A DNA stretch of 64,000 nt from Procambarus clarkii (GCF_040958095.1 NC_091175.1:17504942-17568941), one strand, 5' to 3'; counted from the stretch's first letter, positions 31,497-42,388 are shown. Program-made: numbers and translations. The notes: a model not told the origin generated them from the letters alone.

Positions 31497-31872
31497 GTGG
31501 AGGTGAAGGTGGCAGGTGGCAGGTGGCAGGTGGCAGAGGGAGGTGGCAGGTGGCAGGGGGAGGTGGCAGGTGGCAGGGGGAGGTGGCAGGTGGCAGGTGG
31601 CAGGTGGCAGGGGAAGATGGCAGGGGGAAGGTGGCAGGTGGCAGGGGGAAGGTGGCAGGTGGCAGGTGGCAGGGGAAGATGGCAGGGCGAAGGTGGCAGG
31701 TGGCAGGGGGAAGGTGGCAGGTGGCAGGGGAAGATGGCAGGGCGAAGGTGGCAGGTGGCAGGGGGAAGGTGGCAGGTGGCAGAAGGAGGTGGCAGGTGGC
31801 AGGGAAAGGTGGCAGGTGGCAGAGGAAGATGGCAGGGAGCAGATGAAGATAGCAGGGGAAGGTGGCGAATTA
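31497..31872. repeat. GGTGGCA minisatellite
   Basis: 7-bp GGTGGCA steps with GGGGGAA and GAAGAT spacers forming longer blocks. All three + frames stay open for over 100 codons as a by-product. Confidence 0.9.
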
Positions 31873-32180
31873 GCAGGAAACAATTAAGCTAGGCAACAAG
31901 GAGTAGATGAAAAGGAATCACATCAAGATGTTAGGAAATGGTTATGGGAAAATGGAGAAGGAAAAGTGAGGGGGCAAAGGGAGGGGGGGAAAAGGGAGGG
32001 GGCAAAGGGAGGGGGCATAGGAGGGGTCTAATGGAACAGATAATACATAAAGAACTCCTATACACCGCAACATCAAGTTCTCTCCCTGAAAAATGCTTCC
32101 TAATTCAATGAATGCAAAACTAAATTATTTTTTCAATTTTCTTCCAGATACGTGAGTAGCCAATACTTGAGGGACTGATA
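31873..32180. other. purine-rich sequence, then anonymous AT-rich DNA
   Basis: 31960-32030 repeats GAGGGGGCAAAGG three times. The rest shows nothing recognisable. Confidence 0.55.
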
Positions 32181-32189
32181 TCTTGCTTA

Positions 32190-32465
32190 TCTCTGAGGTG
32201 AGTCCTATATACAGTGTTTATCACTCAAGTGAGTCCTATATACCTTTATCACTGAGGTGAGTCCTATATACCTTCTTTATCGCTCAGGTGAGTCCTATAT
32301 ATCTGGTTTATCACTCAGGTGAGTCCTATATACATTGTTTATCACTTAGGTGAGTCCTATGTCTTACTCAGAGATAAGTCCTATGACTTATATAGATAAG
32401 ACATAAGTCTTATGCGTACCTTACCCATCACTCAAGTGAGTTCATAACAGGATGCCTGTCACTCC
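32190..32465. repeat. about 30-bp tandem repeat with CAGGTGAGTCC
   Basis: Eight or so diverged units of TTTATCACTCAGGTGAGTCC plus TATATAC. The core CAG|GTGAGT matches a splice-donor consensus. Confidence 0.8.
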
Positions 32466-33070
32466 GGTGAATCTAACTGCGTACTCATCACTGATGAATA
32501 CATTCATCCCTCCAATCCCCCCCCCCCTCCTCATTCACGTGGGGTGGTGGTGTGGTGGGGATTGGAGGGAGAGAGGGGGTGGGGTAGTGTGGATTGGGGA
32601 GTAGGGGGAAGGATTAGGAGATTGGGTGGGCTATGAAACAGGGGGTTCTGGATGGGGGGGGGGCGGTGTTGATTGGAGAGGGGGTCGTTAATGGCTGTTA
32701 AAATGCATAATTTTTTTCATTTTTGCCACCGGTAAGGTTGTGAAACTTTTAGTCCACGTCGTAGCCAACTGGTCAGGGATACGAACGTGTTGGGCAGCTT
32801 GAGACGAAATGTTTTGTGTCGGATACACCGCGTGTCAACTTTGGGAAAGAGAAACCATGCATTCCCTTCAACTTTCTATTGTTGAATGTCCCGTATTGCC
32901 CGATTTCCGACCTTCTGGATTGAGATATGCTCAAGTCTGTGTTAAACAGCCAAAGATAACTACCATAGGATTGTTAGAATAGTCGATTAAATAGTGTCTA
33001 GCAACGGCTGAGTGGCTGCTTCGTGTATTTCTCATGTATTCCTCATGTCTCCTGGGCTAGCAGGCGCGGC
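32466..33070. other. G/C-run region and anonymous sequence
   Basis: C-run at 32516-32527 and G-rich TGGGG blocks to 32690, then anonymous sequence. No gene. Confidence 0.5.
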
Positions 33071-33072
33071 TA

Positions 33073-33182
33073 ACTGAAGCACCTAGCGGGTTCCGCAAAC
33101 TGTAGCACCTAGCGGGTTCCGCTAACTGTAGCACCTAGCGGGCGCCGCTAACTGTAGCACGTAGCGGCTGCCGCTAACTGAA
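33073..33182. repeat. 26-bp GC-rich tandem repeat, 4 copies
   Basis: Unit AGCACCTAGCGGGTTCCGC plus TAACTGT. CpG-rich, leading into more CpG-dense sequence up to 33275. Confidence 0.85.
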
Positions 33183-33405
33183 ACCAGACCCGGGCCTGCC
33201 GCAGGTAGCCGCGGCTCGTGCCGCCAAAGCCCCAGAATTACCGTTGAGCCGCAGGAGGGCAGCAGCGGGCAACCGCAGGCTGACCTCTAGGGGGGGGGGG
33301 ACCCCCCAAGAGCAGAGGGGGTGGCCTGAGCCCCCCCCCCCCCCCAAGACCCACTAAATCCCTCATCTCAGCAACTATTGGACAGGGGGAAGAGGCTGGC
33401 TCCTA
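33183..33405. other. GC-rich, CpG-dense sequence
   Basis: CCGCAGG/GCCGC-rich sequence, then G- and C-runs at 33290-33346. No coding signal is recognised. Confidence 0.45.
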
Positions 33406-33408
33406 GCC

Positions 33409-33620
33409 ATTGTGCCTAGCACGGCTTGTAGCCTAGCACGGCCTGTAACCTAGCACGGCTTGTAGCCTAGCACGGCTTGTAGCCTAGCACGGCCTGTAAC
33501 CTAGCACGGCTTGTAGCCTAGCACGGCTTGTAGCCTAGCACGGGCTGTAACCTAACACGGCTTGTAGCCTAGCACGGCTTGTAGCCTAGCACGGCCTGTA
33601 GCCTAGCACGGGAGGAGTAT
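33409..33620. repeat. 18-bp minisatellite
   Basis: About 11 units of TAGCCTAGCACGGCTTG(T), with TAACC variants every third unit, so a hint of a 54-bp higher-order unit. Confidence 0.9.
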
Positions 33621-33631
33621 GTAGCCTAAAC

Positions 33632-33845
33632 AAATCCACAAGGGCCGTGACGAGGATTCGAACCTACGTCAGAGATCATCCCAGACGCTGCCTTAATCGA
33701 CTGAGCTACGACATGGTCAAAAGAGTTGAAACCAGAAGTTCTACTGAACTTACCTGCAGCCTCTCCGAGACACAAACCAGGGTTTTACACAACTCCCCCC
33801 ATGCACTCGAGCTATGTCAATAGGCCGTTCTACCTCATAGGACTA
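33632..33845 (-). mobile_element. tRNA-containing repeat (GTCGTAGCTCAGTCG family), copy 2
   Basis: Same layout as 24755-24968: upstream block (GAGTGCATGGGGGGAGTTGT on minus), then A box TAGCTCAGTCGATTAAGG and B box GGTTCGAATCC, then CACGGCCCTTGTGG. The upstream part is conserved to the same boundary (GGTAGAACGGCCTATTGAC). Confidence 0.75.
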
Positions 33846-34221
33846 AATGGCCTTTTAACCCTCCTTAAAAAGACTTGATACAGAGGATCTTGCACGCTAT
33901 TGCAAGATATTCTAGGATCTTGCATGCCTCCTCTTGCGTCCTGTCCCCTCAGGTAAATTCAGGTAAATATAGCATACATCTGGCACCTCAGGAAAGCCAC
34001 ATGTGCGCGCGCGCTGATGGACAGAACGCGCGCGTCAGGTCTCTAGGAAAGTGCCTATGACGTCACGACACAGGGAGCCTAAGGCCTAAGGATTTAAACT
34101 TTTAAATTACCCGATGACAGTTATATTGAACCGCTGGATATATATATGTCATCATCCAGAACATTCTTCTCTGTAATGACTTCCTGTACGCATGCGCGCA
34201 GCGGTGGCCCGCGCGAGGGTA
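33846..34221. other. no gene; CpG patches, a CRE-like and an NRF1-like motif
   Basis: Contains GCGCGCGCGC (34007-34016) and its neighbour ACGCGCGCGT, TGACGTCA at 34058-34065 and CGCATGCGCGC at about 34189-34199. These are weak regulatory hints without a gene attached. Confidence 0.35.
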
Positions 34222-34225
34222 GGCT

Positions 34226-37005
34226 CTCAGGTGAGGCTAGGCTCTCTCAGGTGAGGCTAGGCTCTCTCAGGTGAGGCTAGGCTCTCTCAGGTGAGGCTAG
34301 GCTCTCTCTCAGGTGAGGCTAGGCTCTCTCATGTGAGGGTAAACTCTCTCAGGTGAGGCTAGGCTCTCAGGTGAAGCTAGGCTCTCTCAGGTGAGGCTAG
34401 ACTCTCAGGTGAGGCTAGATCCTCTCTCAGGTGAGGCTAGGCTCTTTCTCAGGTGAGGCTAGGCTCTCTCAGGTGAGGCTAGGCTCTCTCAGGTGAGGCT
34501 AGGCTCTCAGGTGAAGCTAGGCTCTCTCAGGTGAGGCTAGGCTCTCTCAGGTGAGGCTAGATCCTCTCTCAGGTGAGACTAGGCTCTCTCTCAGGTGAGG
34601 CTAGGCTCTCTCAGGTGAGGCTAGGCTCTCTCAGGTGAGGCTAGGCTCTCTCAGGTGAGGCTAGGCTCTCAGGTGAGGCTAGGCTCTCTCAGGTGAGGGT
34701 AAACTCTCTCAGGTGAGGCTAGGCTCTCAGGTGAAGCTAGGCTCTCTCAGGTGAGGCTAGGCTCTCTCAGGTGAGGCTAGATCCTCTCTCAGGTGAGGCT
34801 AGGCTCTCTCTCAGGTGAGGCTAGGCTCTCTCAGGTGAGGCTAGGCTCTCTCAGGTGAGGCTAGGCTCTCTCAGGTGAGGCTAGGCTCTCTCAGGTGAGG
34901 CTAGACTCTCTCAGGTGAGGCTAGGCTCTCTCAGGTGAGGCTAGGCCCTCTCAGGTGAGGCTAGACCCCTCTCAAGTGAGGCTAGGCTCTCTCAGGTGAG
35001 GCTAGGCTCTCTCAGGTGAGGCTAGGCTCTCTCAGGTGAGGGTAAACTCTCTCAGGTGAGGCTAGGCTCTCAGGTGAAGCTAGGCTCTCTCAGGTGAGGC
35101 TAGACTCTCTCAGGTGAGGCTAGATCCTCTCTCAGGTGAGGCTAGGCTCTTTCTCAGGTGAGGCTAGGCTCTCTCAGGTGAGGCTAGGCTCTCTCAGGTG
35201 AGGCTAGGCTCTCAGGTGAAGCTAGGCTCTCTCAGGTGAGGCTTGGCTCTCTCAGGTGAGGCTAGATCCTCTCTCAGGTGAGACTAGGCTCTCTCTCAGG
35301 TGAGGCTAGGCTCTCTCAGGTGAGGCTAGGCTCTCTCATTTGAGGCTAGGCTCTCTCAGGTGAGGCTAGGCTCTCTCAGGTGAGGGTAAACTCTCTCAGG
35401 TGAGGCTAGGCTCTCTCAGGTGAGGCTAGACTCTCTCAGGTGAGGCTAGGCTCTCTCAGGTGAGGCTAGGCCCTCTCAGGTGAGGCTAGACCCCTCTCAG
35501 GTGAGGCTAGGCTCTCTCAGGTGAGGCTAGGCTCTCTCAGGTGAGGCTAGGCCCTCTCAGGTGAGGCTAGGCTCTCTCAGATGAGGCTAGGTCCTCTCAG
35601 GTGAGGCTAGGCTCTCTCAGGTGAGACTAGGCTCTCTCTCAGGTGATGCTAGGCTCTCTCTCAGGTGATGCTAGGCTCTCAGGTGAGGCTAGGCTCTCTC
35701 AGGTGAGGCTAGGCTCTCTCAGGTGAGGCTAGGCTCTCTCAGGTGAGGCTAGGTTCTCTCAGGTGAGGCTAGGCTCTCTCAGGTGAGGCTAGGCTCTCTC
35801 TCAGGTGAGGCTAGGCTCTCTCAGGTGAGGCTAGGCTCTCTCAGGTGAGGCTAGGCTCTCAGGTGAGGCTAGGCCCTCTCAGGTGAGGCTAGGTCCTCTC
35901 TCAGGTGAGGCTAGGCTCTCAGGTGAGGCTAGGCTCTCTCAGGTGAAGCTAGACTCTCTCAGGTGAGGCTAGACTCTCTCAGGTGAGGCTAGACTCTCTC
36001 AGGTGAGGCTAGGCTCTCAGGTGAGGCTAGGCTCTCTCAGGTGAGGCTAGACTCTAGGCTCTCTCAGGTGAGGCTAGGCTCTCTCAGGTGAGGCTAGGCT
36101 CTCTCAGGTGAGGCTAGGCTCTCTCAGGTGAGGCTAGGCTCTCTCAGGTGAGGCTAGGCTCTCTCAGGTGAGGCTAGGCTCTCTCAGGTGAGGCTAGGCT
36201 CTCTCAGGTGAGGCTAGGCTCTCTCAGGTGAGGCTAGGCTCTCTCAGGTGAGGCTAGGCTCTCTCAGGTGAGGCTAGGCTCTCAGGTGAGGCTAGGCCCT
36301 CTCAGGTGAGGCTAGGCCCTCTCAGGTGAGGCTAGGTCCTCTCTCAGGTGAGGCTAGGCTCTCAGGTGAGGCTAGGCTCTCTCAGGTGAAGCTAGACTCT
36401 CTCAGGTGAGGCTAGACTCTCTCAGGTGAGGCTAGGCTCTCTCAGGTGAGGCTAGGCTCTCTCAGGTGAGGCTAGACTCTAGGCTCTCTCAGGTGAGGCT
36501 AGGCTCTCTCAGGTGAGGCTAGGCTCTCTCAGGTGAGGCTAGGCTCTCTCAGGTGAGGCTAGGCTCTCTCAGGTGAGGCTAGGCTCTCTCAGGTGAGGCT
36601 AGGCTCTCTCAGGTGAGGCTAGGCTCTCTCAGGTGAGGCTAAGCTCTCTCAGGTGAGGCTAGGCTCTCTCAGGTGAGGCTAGACTCTAGGCTCTCAGGTG
36701 AGGCTAGGCTCTCTCAGGTGAGGCTAGGCTCTCAGGAGAGGCTAGGCTCTCTCAGGTGAGGCTAGGCTCTCTCTCAGGTGAGGCTAGGCTCTCTCAGGTG
36801 AGGCTAGGCCCTCTCAGGTGAAGCTAGACTCTCTCAGGTGAGGCTAGACTCTCTCAGGTGAGGCTAGACTCTCTCAGGTGAGACTAGGCTCTCTCTCAGG
36901 TGAGGCTAGGCTCTCTCTCAGGTGAGGCTAGGCTCTCTCAGGTGAGGCTAGGCTCTCTCAGGTGAGGCTAGGCTCTCTCAGGTGAGGCTAGGCTCTCTCA
37001 GGTGA
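34226..37005. repeat. 2.8-kb minisatellite, 20-bp unit with CTCTCAG|GTGAGG
   Basis: Roughly 135-140 units of GCTCTCTCAGGTGAGGCTAG. Length variants change the CT run (CTCTCAG, CTCTCTCTCAG). Recurring variants such as GTGAGGGTAAAC, GTGAAGCTAG and CTAGATCC reappear in the same order (for example near 34330, 34690 and 35040), showing multi-unit block duplication. It is the longest array in the window. Confidence 0.97.
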
Positions 37006-37765
37006 GCCTCATAAGAGGCAGATGAGCTCCGTTAATCTTGGACACATCTGGCGGCTTCATAACGGAGCCTTACCCTTCTTTATGACTAACCCATCCCGCT
37101 TATGTCAACAGTATCCCCCAACTCATTTAGAATTAGCATAATTACTCATTAGTATCATTTCAAATGTTCAGGTGATGAGTATATAAGCTCACGAGCATGT
37201 AATCTTAGTGATTAATTTTTTGTTTATTTAAAGTCAAATATTCATGCTTGAAACTTTAAGTGTTATAAATATTAGCACGAAAGTCAACTCTGTAAATCAA
37301 AATAATTGACAAACGTCCAGTAAATGTGGTATTTAAAGCTTAAATCTACGGCCATATAAGCATTTTAATATATTCTTTCATTCGCCCATTTCTGCCTCAC
37401 CCGACAACCATCTCATATTTACTAATATTTATCTCCCTCACACATGAGTAAGACTCACATATGAGTAAGACTCACATCTGTAGCGTTCACAAATCGATTA
37501 ATCGTGGGAGAGGCCAAATAATTCACCATTGACATCCGCAGAGGGGCAGACGTCACTAAAATTTCTGGTGTTTATTTACTTTGGCCGTTGGGTAGCGCCC
37601 CCCGCCTTCTCCATTTGAATTTCCCGCTCAAAATAGTTTTTGCCTTTCCACCAGTGGCGTCTAAAACCTGCGTCGGTACGGAGACTATGACGTCATTGTT
37701 ACGTCATATCCCTTGTGCATAACATATATTTATTGCTTAAAACTACATATTTATCAGGTATTTTC
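37006..37765. other. AT-rich anonymous sequence
   Basis: No gene recognised. TGACGTCA at 37688-37695 is followed by TTACGTCA. Confidence 0.45.
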
Positions 37766-37843
37766 GTTAGGTTAGGTTCGGTCAGGTTAGGATAAGATAG
37801 GTTAGGATAGGTTGAGTTAGGTTAGGTTAGATTAGGCTTGTTT
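37766..37843. repeat. GGTTAG/TTAGG-like run
   Basis: Imperfect GTTAGGTTAGG steps with GATAGG variants. Resembles the interior of the TTAGG MITE but lacks its termini. Confidence 0.6.
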
Positions 37844-38453
37844 TAAATAGCGTTAATGACGTATTAGGGTGCATAATTTTCTCAGGTTTTAGACCATATT
37901 TAGACTCGTGACTTATTTACCGCGTCTTATTTAAAGATTTTGCTTTGTTATTTATTGTTCTACCGATGGTGTTTGTTCCGAAAGTTCAAAATTTGGGGAA
38001 AACACAACGGCATGAGTATATGGGTATATAATTTTGAACGCCGGAGGTCATTATTTCAGAAATAGATTGAAAATAGGAATGTGATGAGGCGGGAAATATT
38101 TACCACCTTGTTTTTTTTATCCGTTAATGATCTTAACGACGCGATCAGTGGCGCCTCCCTGCCCCCAAAATAAGAACCAGAGTGATTCACGGCTTATTTA
38201 AATACGCAAACTACTCTCTCTCTCTCTCCCTCTCTTTGCTCTTCCTATGTGTCGTTAAGTCAACCTTTGTTCATGCCTCGTTTTAACGAGAGAGTTGTTA
38301 ATACGGCCAACTCGTATCTCGTTTAACGAGAGACCTGATTGAACGGCCAAATTTAACGAGACATTCTGCAGGTGAATACGGGTTAACGAACCTGGTCTCC
38401 GCTACAATAACAATTAGGTAGAGAAAGTAAATGAGACAATCTTTGCTCGCACT
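37844..38453. other. no gene recognised
   Basis: AT-rich sequence, a short (CT)n at 38215-38233, then TTTAACGAGAGA repeated loosely three times at 38282-38360. Confidence 0.45.
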
Positions 38454-38605
38454 CTTTAGACCACTTGGCCTGGACGGTAGAGCGACGGTCTCGCGTCATG
38501 CAGGTCGGCGTTCAATCCCCCGACCGTCCACCAAGTGGCTGGGCCACCATTCCTTTCCCCCCGTCCCATCCCATATCCTTATCCTGACCCCTTCCCTTCC
38601 TCAAA
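38454..38605 (+). mobile_element. SINE (GACGGTAGAGCG family)
   Basis: GGACGGTAGAGCGACGGTCT, CATGCAGGTCGGCGTTCAAT, ACCGTCCACCAAGTGG and CCTTATCCTGACCCCTTCC. The 3' part is cut before the GTCGTAATGG block. Confidence 0.8.
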
Positions 38606-38714
38606 CATTTACCTTTGCTTAAGTATAATTGATAAACTTTTATTTTCGTAAATATATTAATAATAAAAAAGTATTGTTTCTAAGTAAATATATTATATAT
38701 TTTCTAAATCATAA

Positions 38715-38967
38715 GTGACGGCTGAGTGGACAGCGCTCGGGACTAGTAGTCCTTAGGTTCCGGGTTCGATCCCCGGTGAAGGCGGAAACAAAGGAGGGGC
38801 AAAGTTTCTTTCATCCTGATGCACCTGTTCACCTAGCAGTAAATAGGTACCTGGGAGTTAGACAGCTGCTACGGGCTGCTTCCTGGGGATGTGTAACAAG
38901 GAGGAGGCCTGGTTGAGGACCGGGCCGCGAGGACGCTAAGCCCCGATATCATCTTAAGATAACCTCT
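38715..38967 (+). mobile_element. tRNA-derived SINE, third head type, full length
   Basis: Head GTGACGGCTGAGTGGACAGC with anticodon loop CTAGTAG (would read AGT) and B box GGGTTCGATCCCCGG. The shared body follows (CCTAGCAGTAAATAGGTACC, GGGCTGCTTCCTGGGG), then GGACCGGGCCGCGAGGACGC and an AAGATAACCTC tail. Confidence 0.8.
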
Positions 38968-39097
38968 TGTTGATAAAAGCAACAAGACAGGGACAAACAT
39001 TAACGTATCGCGAGACGCCAAGATTAAGAACCGTTGGAAAATGCAAACGTTTTCCTCCATTGTTGCAGGAAATATTGCAATACGCCCCCCCCCACCC

Positions 39098-39565
39098 CCA
39101 CCGTGGAAGGACACCCCCTCTCTCCTCCCCCCTCCCCCCAACGTGGGAGGACACCCCCTCTCTCCCCCCCACTGTGGGAGGACACCCCCTCTCTCCCCTC
39201 CACCGTGGGAGGACACTCCCCCACCGTGGGAGGACACCCCCTCTCTCCCTCCCACTGTGGGAGGACACCCCCTCTCTCCCCCCCACCGTGGGAGGACACT
39301 CCCCCACCGTGGGAGGACACTCCCCCACCGTGGGAGGACACCCCCTCTCTCCTCCCCCCAACGTGGGAGGAAACCCCCTCTCTCCCCCACTGTGGGAGGA
39401 CACCCCCCCTCCCCTCCACCGTGGGAGGACACCCCCTCTCTCCTCCCCCCTCCCCCCTACGTGGGAGGACACCCCCCCCCCTCTTCTCCACCGTGGGAGG
39501 ACACCTCCCCCCACCGTGGGAGGACACTCCCCCCCCCCCCACCGTGGGAGGACACCCCCCTACAC
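39098..39565. repeat. GTGGGAGGACACCCC minisatellite
   Basis: Units CCACCGTGGGAGGACACC with variable C-rich spacers (CCCTCTCTCC). The complementary strand carries G runs. CCAC..GTGG gives each unit a mini-palindrome. Open frames on both strands are by-products. Confidence 0.9.
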
Positions 39566-39825
39566 GAATGCTGTGACATATAGAGATGTTTATATCGCTC
39601 CGTGTTGAAACGTGTTGACCAAATTGATTTCAACATTGGCGTGTGAGGCGGACCTTGCAGGCCCCGGGTATATGGACCACATGATCTGGGGCCAAGACGG
39701 TCGCGTCCTCCCCGCCTCCCACTTCGCTTAATTAGACTTGAGGTGATTTGCAACGTGCTTAGAGCTAAGTGTTTTTTTTCATTAATTTACATATATATAT
39801 AATATACATATAAAGAAAGAGAAGG
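39566..39825. other. no gene recognised
   Basis: Anonymous sequence with a short poly-T and ATATAT run. Confidence 0.45.
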
Positions 39826-40278
39826 ACGACTGCACTTTCTCGGACCTCACGTCCTGGAAAAGTTAGGGGAGACATGATCACTACCTACAAAACTCAGAAG
39901 AATTGACAGGGTAGATAAAGACAGACTATTTAGCATTTGTGGAACGCGGACAAGGGGACACAGGTGGAAACTTAGTATACAAATGAGCCACAGAGGCATT
40001 AGAAAGATTTATTCTGCGTCAGAGTAGTTAACGGATGGAATACATTAGGCAGTGATGTGGTGGAGGCTGACTCCATACATAGTTTCAAGTGTAGATATGA
40101 TAGAGCCCAGTAGGCTCAGGAACCTGTACACCGTTGAGAGAGGCGGGACCAAAGAGCCAAAGCTCAACCCCCGCAAGCACAATTAGGTAAATTAGGTAAG
40201 TACCAGTTGATTGACAGCTGAGAGGCGGGACGAAGGAGCCAGAGCTCAACCGCCGCAAGCACAACTAGGTGAGTACTT
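39826..40278 (+). pseudogene. decayed LINE 3' end with doubled 3' UTR
   Basis: GGGGAGACATGATCACTACC (GDMITTYK), GGACACAGGTGGAAACTTAG, TGAGCCACAGAGGCATTAG and GATGTGGTGGAGGCTGACTC match the subfamily of 30242, with frame breaks. The 3' UTR (GAGGCGGGACCAAAGAGCC...) is present twice in tandem, the first ending AATTAGGTAAATTAGGTAAG, the second AACTAGGTGAGTAC. Confidence 0.8.
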
Positions 40279-40384
40279 GCTCAAACATACTACCTGGTAA
40301 TTACTAGAGAACAAGTAACAAGACAATTAACAAGACAATTGATTGATATACTCAATACTGATTGACTTAGTGGATTGATATCCA

Positions 40385-41027
40385 CTAGGAGTAGATATAT
40401 CGCCAAGTCTATCTCTGGTGGCATATATAAATTGAATATCAGCAGCATACTTCATACTGGAAAAAAATCAGAACATTTATTCAAGAATAAAGATAAAAAA
40501 TAAAGAAGGGGTCTTAGATTTCAGTTCACCTTCGTGAGACGAGTTCTAGAGTATGCAGCCCCATCCTTGAACTCCAAACACACACAAGAACAAAGTTACA
40601 GAGCTTAGTTTGCAACTAGGCTCGTCTCAAAATTACGTGGGATTGGATATGAAGAAAGACTCAAAGAACTAGACCTAATCTTGCTAGGAAAGAGGAGAGA
40701 GGAGACATGATAGAGACATATGTAATACAAAGGAGGAATAACATACTGGAAAAGAGAAATGTTCGATGTGAATACTAATGGAACAGAAGGTCATGAGGGT
40801 TAAGGAACAGATGAGCCATAGAGATGTTATAAAGTTTAGTCTTAACGTAAAAATAAAAGGAAATTGAAATGACTTTAGGGGGCAGGTTGGGGAAGCGATC
40901 TCTAGTCATTGTTTAAAAGCAGATATGAAAGAAAGCCAGGTCTGGAGAACTGAAAACTAGTGGGTAGAAAGGCGGGGTCCAACATCCACAGCTCGTTCCT
41001 GCTGGCACAAAGAGGTGGATTAAGGTG

Positions 41028-41029
<2 letters not shown>
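40385..41029 (+). pseudogene. decayed LINE, older subfamily
   Basis: Diverged thumb and C-terminal region: GTTCTAGAGTATGCAGCCCC (VLEYAA), GAAGAAAGACTCAAAGAACT (EERLKEL), GAGGAGACATGATAGAGAC, GATGAGCCATAGAGATGTTA (MSHRDV). It ends with GGCGGGGTCCAACATCC and a changed terminus, TTAAGGTGAGCAC, still followed by (AC)n. Closer in style to the 27831 subfamily. Confidence 0.75.

Positions 41030-41120
<91 letters not shown>
41030..41120. repeat. (AC)n tail
   Basis: AC run after the older LINE terminus. Confidence 0.95.
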
Positions 41121-41121
<1 letters not shown>

Positions 41122-41385
41122 ATCTTACATCTATCATGAAAAAAAAACAAAATTAAAATATTTTTAGAAGCAAATAGCCTCTAGCAATCCTACACGACAT
41201 ACACATATAAACAAACAAACACAATAATTCTCACACGTTTGAGACTGAAAAACATCAAAAGAACTAATAAATCTCGGTTAGAAAATGTGCGAGAAAAACC
41301 CAGCGAAGAGTTTTGAGCCGTAAAGGAGGTAATATCCAGTCTGAAGGTTGGCTGACGACTGATGGCTGACTCTCTGGGGACCACG
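41121..41385. other. no gene recognised
   Basis: Anonymous AT-rich sequence. Confidence 0.45.
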
Positions 41386-41387
41386 GC

Positions 41388-41442
41388 TACTGCGCATGCG
41401 CGGGGGGCGGGGCTTGGCGCGCGAGGGGGCGGGGCTTAATGC
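41388..41442. promoter_or_regulatory. NRF1-like palindrome and two GC boxes
   Basis: ACTGCGCATGCGCGG contains the NRF1-type palindrome TGCGCATGCGC. It is followed by GGGGCGGGGCTT and, about 20 bases later, a second GGGGCGGGGCTT. This density is typical of CpG promoters and stands out in AT-rich surroundings. No transcript or gene next to it can be recognised. Confidence 0.35.
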
Positions 41443-41454
41443 CAATAGTGTTTA

Positions 41455-41560
41455 AAAATTCAAAATTCAAAATTCAAATTCTTTATTCAGGAAAAGTACA
41501 TACATAGATGATTTGCAAACATAAAGTTAGATTTATAGATAGAGCTAGTACATACAATAC
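41455..41560. repeat. dispersed repeat with AATTCAAATTCTTTATTCAGG
   Basis: Starts with three AAAATTCA steps and TTCTTTATTCAGGAAAAG, then GATTTGCAAACATAAAG. The form suggests the complement of a retroelement tail; family unknown. Confidence 0.4.
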
Positions 41561-41629
41561 CTAAAGCCACTAATACGCATAGCATTAAACCTTCCAATTT
41601 TACTCAATTTAAAGAGGCTCTCATTTTGT

Positions 41630-41745
41630 CTATTGTGTTCAGTATCTCGTATGTAGTGAGCATATCCCCTCTGTTCTATCTAGGGTTGTGAGCTTAAATT
41701 CCTTTAACTTGTGCTCCTACCTTAGTCCTCCTCCTTATTAGGGGA
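41630..41745 (-). pseudogene. short LINE remnant, minus strand
   Basis: The complement of GTATCTCGTATGTAGTGAGC and CATATCCCCTCTGTTC resembles the [13 protein letters not shown] codons, and GAGCTTAAATTCCTTTAAC the RLRELNLT codons. Confidence 0.45.
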
Positions 41746-41818
41746 CTACATGGGAGTGAGATGTAGCTAGTTGTGTCCCTCAGCCTATGGGGCATTTCTG
41801 GTTTCTGACCTTTTACTG

Positions 41819-41832
41819 ATATATATATATAT

Positions 41833-41910
<78 letters not shown>
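41819..41910. repeat. (AT)n, left flank of MITE copy 2
   Basis: AT run with an ATAC interruption, abutting the MITE terminus. Confidence 0.95.
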
Positions 41911-41913
<3 letters not shown>

Positions 41914-42297
41914 GTACCTAATAGCCAGAACGCACTTTTCAGCCTACTATTCAAGGCCCGATTTGCCTAATAAGCCAAGTTTTCATGAATTAATGTTTTT
42001 CCGTCTACCTAACCTACCTAACCTAACCTAACCTAGCTTTTTTTGGCTACCTAACCTAACCTTACCTATAAATATAGGTTAGGTTAGGTTAGGTAGGGTT
42101 GGTTAGGTTCGGTCATATATCTACGTTAATTTTAACTCCAATAAAAAAAAATTGACCTCATACATAGAGAAAAGGGTTGCTTTATCATTTCATAAGAAAA
42201 AAATTATAGTAAATATATTAATTCAGGAAAACTTGGCTTATTAGGCAAATCGGGCCTTGAATAGTAGGCTGAGAAGTGAGTTCTGGCTACTAGGTAC

Positions 42298-42300
<3 letters not shown>
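41911..42300. mobile_element. 390-bp MITE with TTAGG-like interior, copy 2
   Basis: Same termini (GTCGTACCTAATAGCCAGAA ... CTACTAGGTACGAC), same opposed CCTAA/TTAGG interior and nearly identical length to the copy at 16005. The two differ at only a handful of positions by eye. Again flanked on both sides by (AT)n. Confidence 0.9.

Positions 42301-42388
<88 letters not shown>
42301..42388. repeat. (AT)n, right flank of MITE copy 2
   Basis: Pure AT run. Confidence 0.95.
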
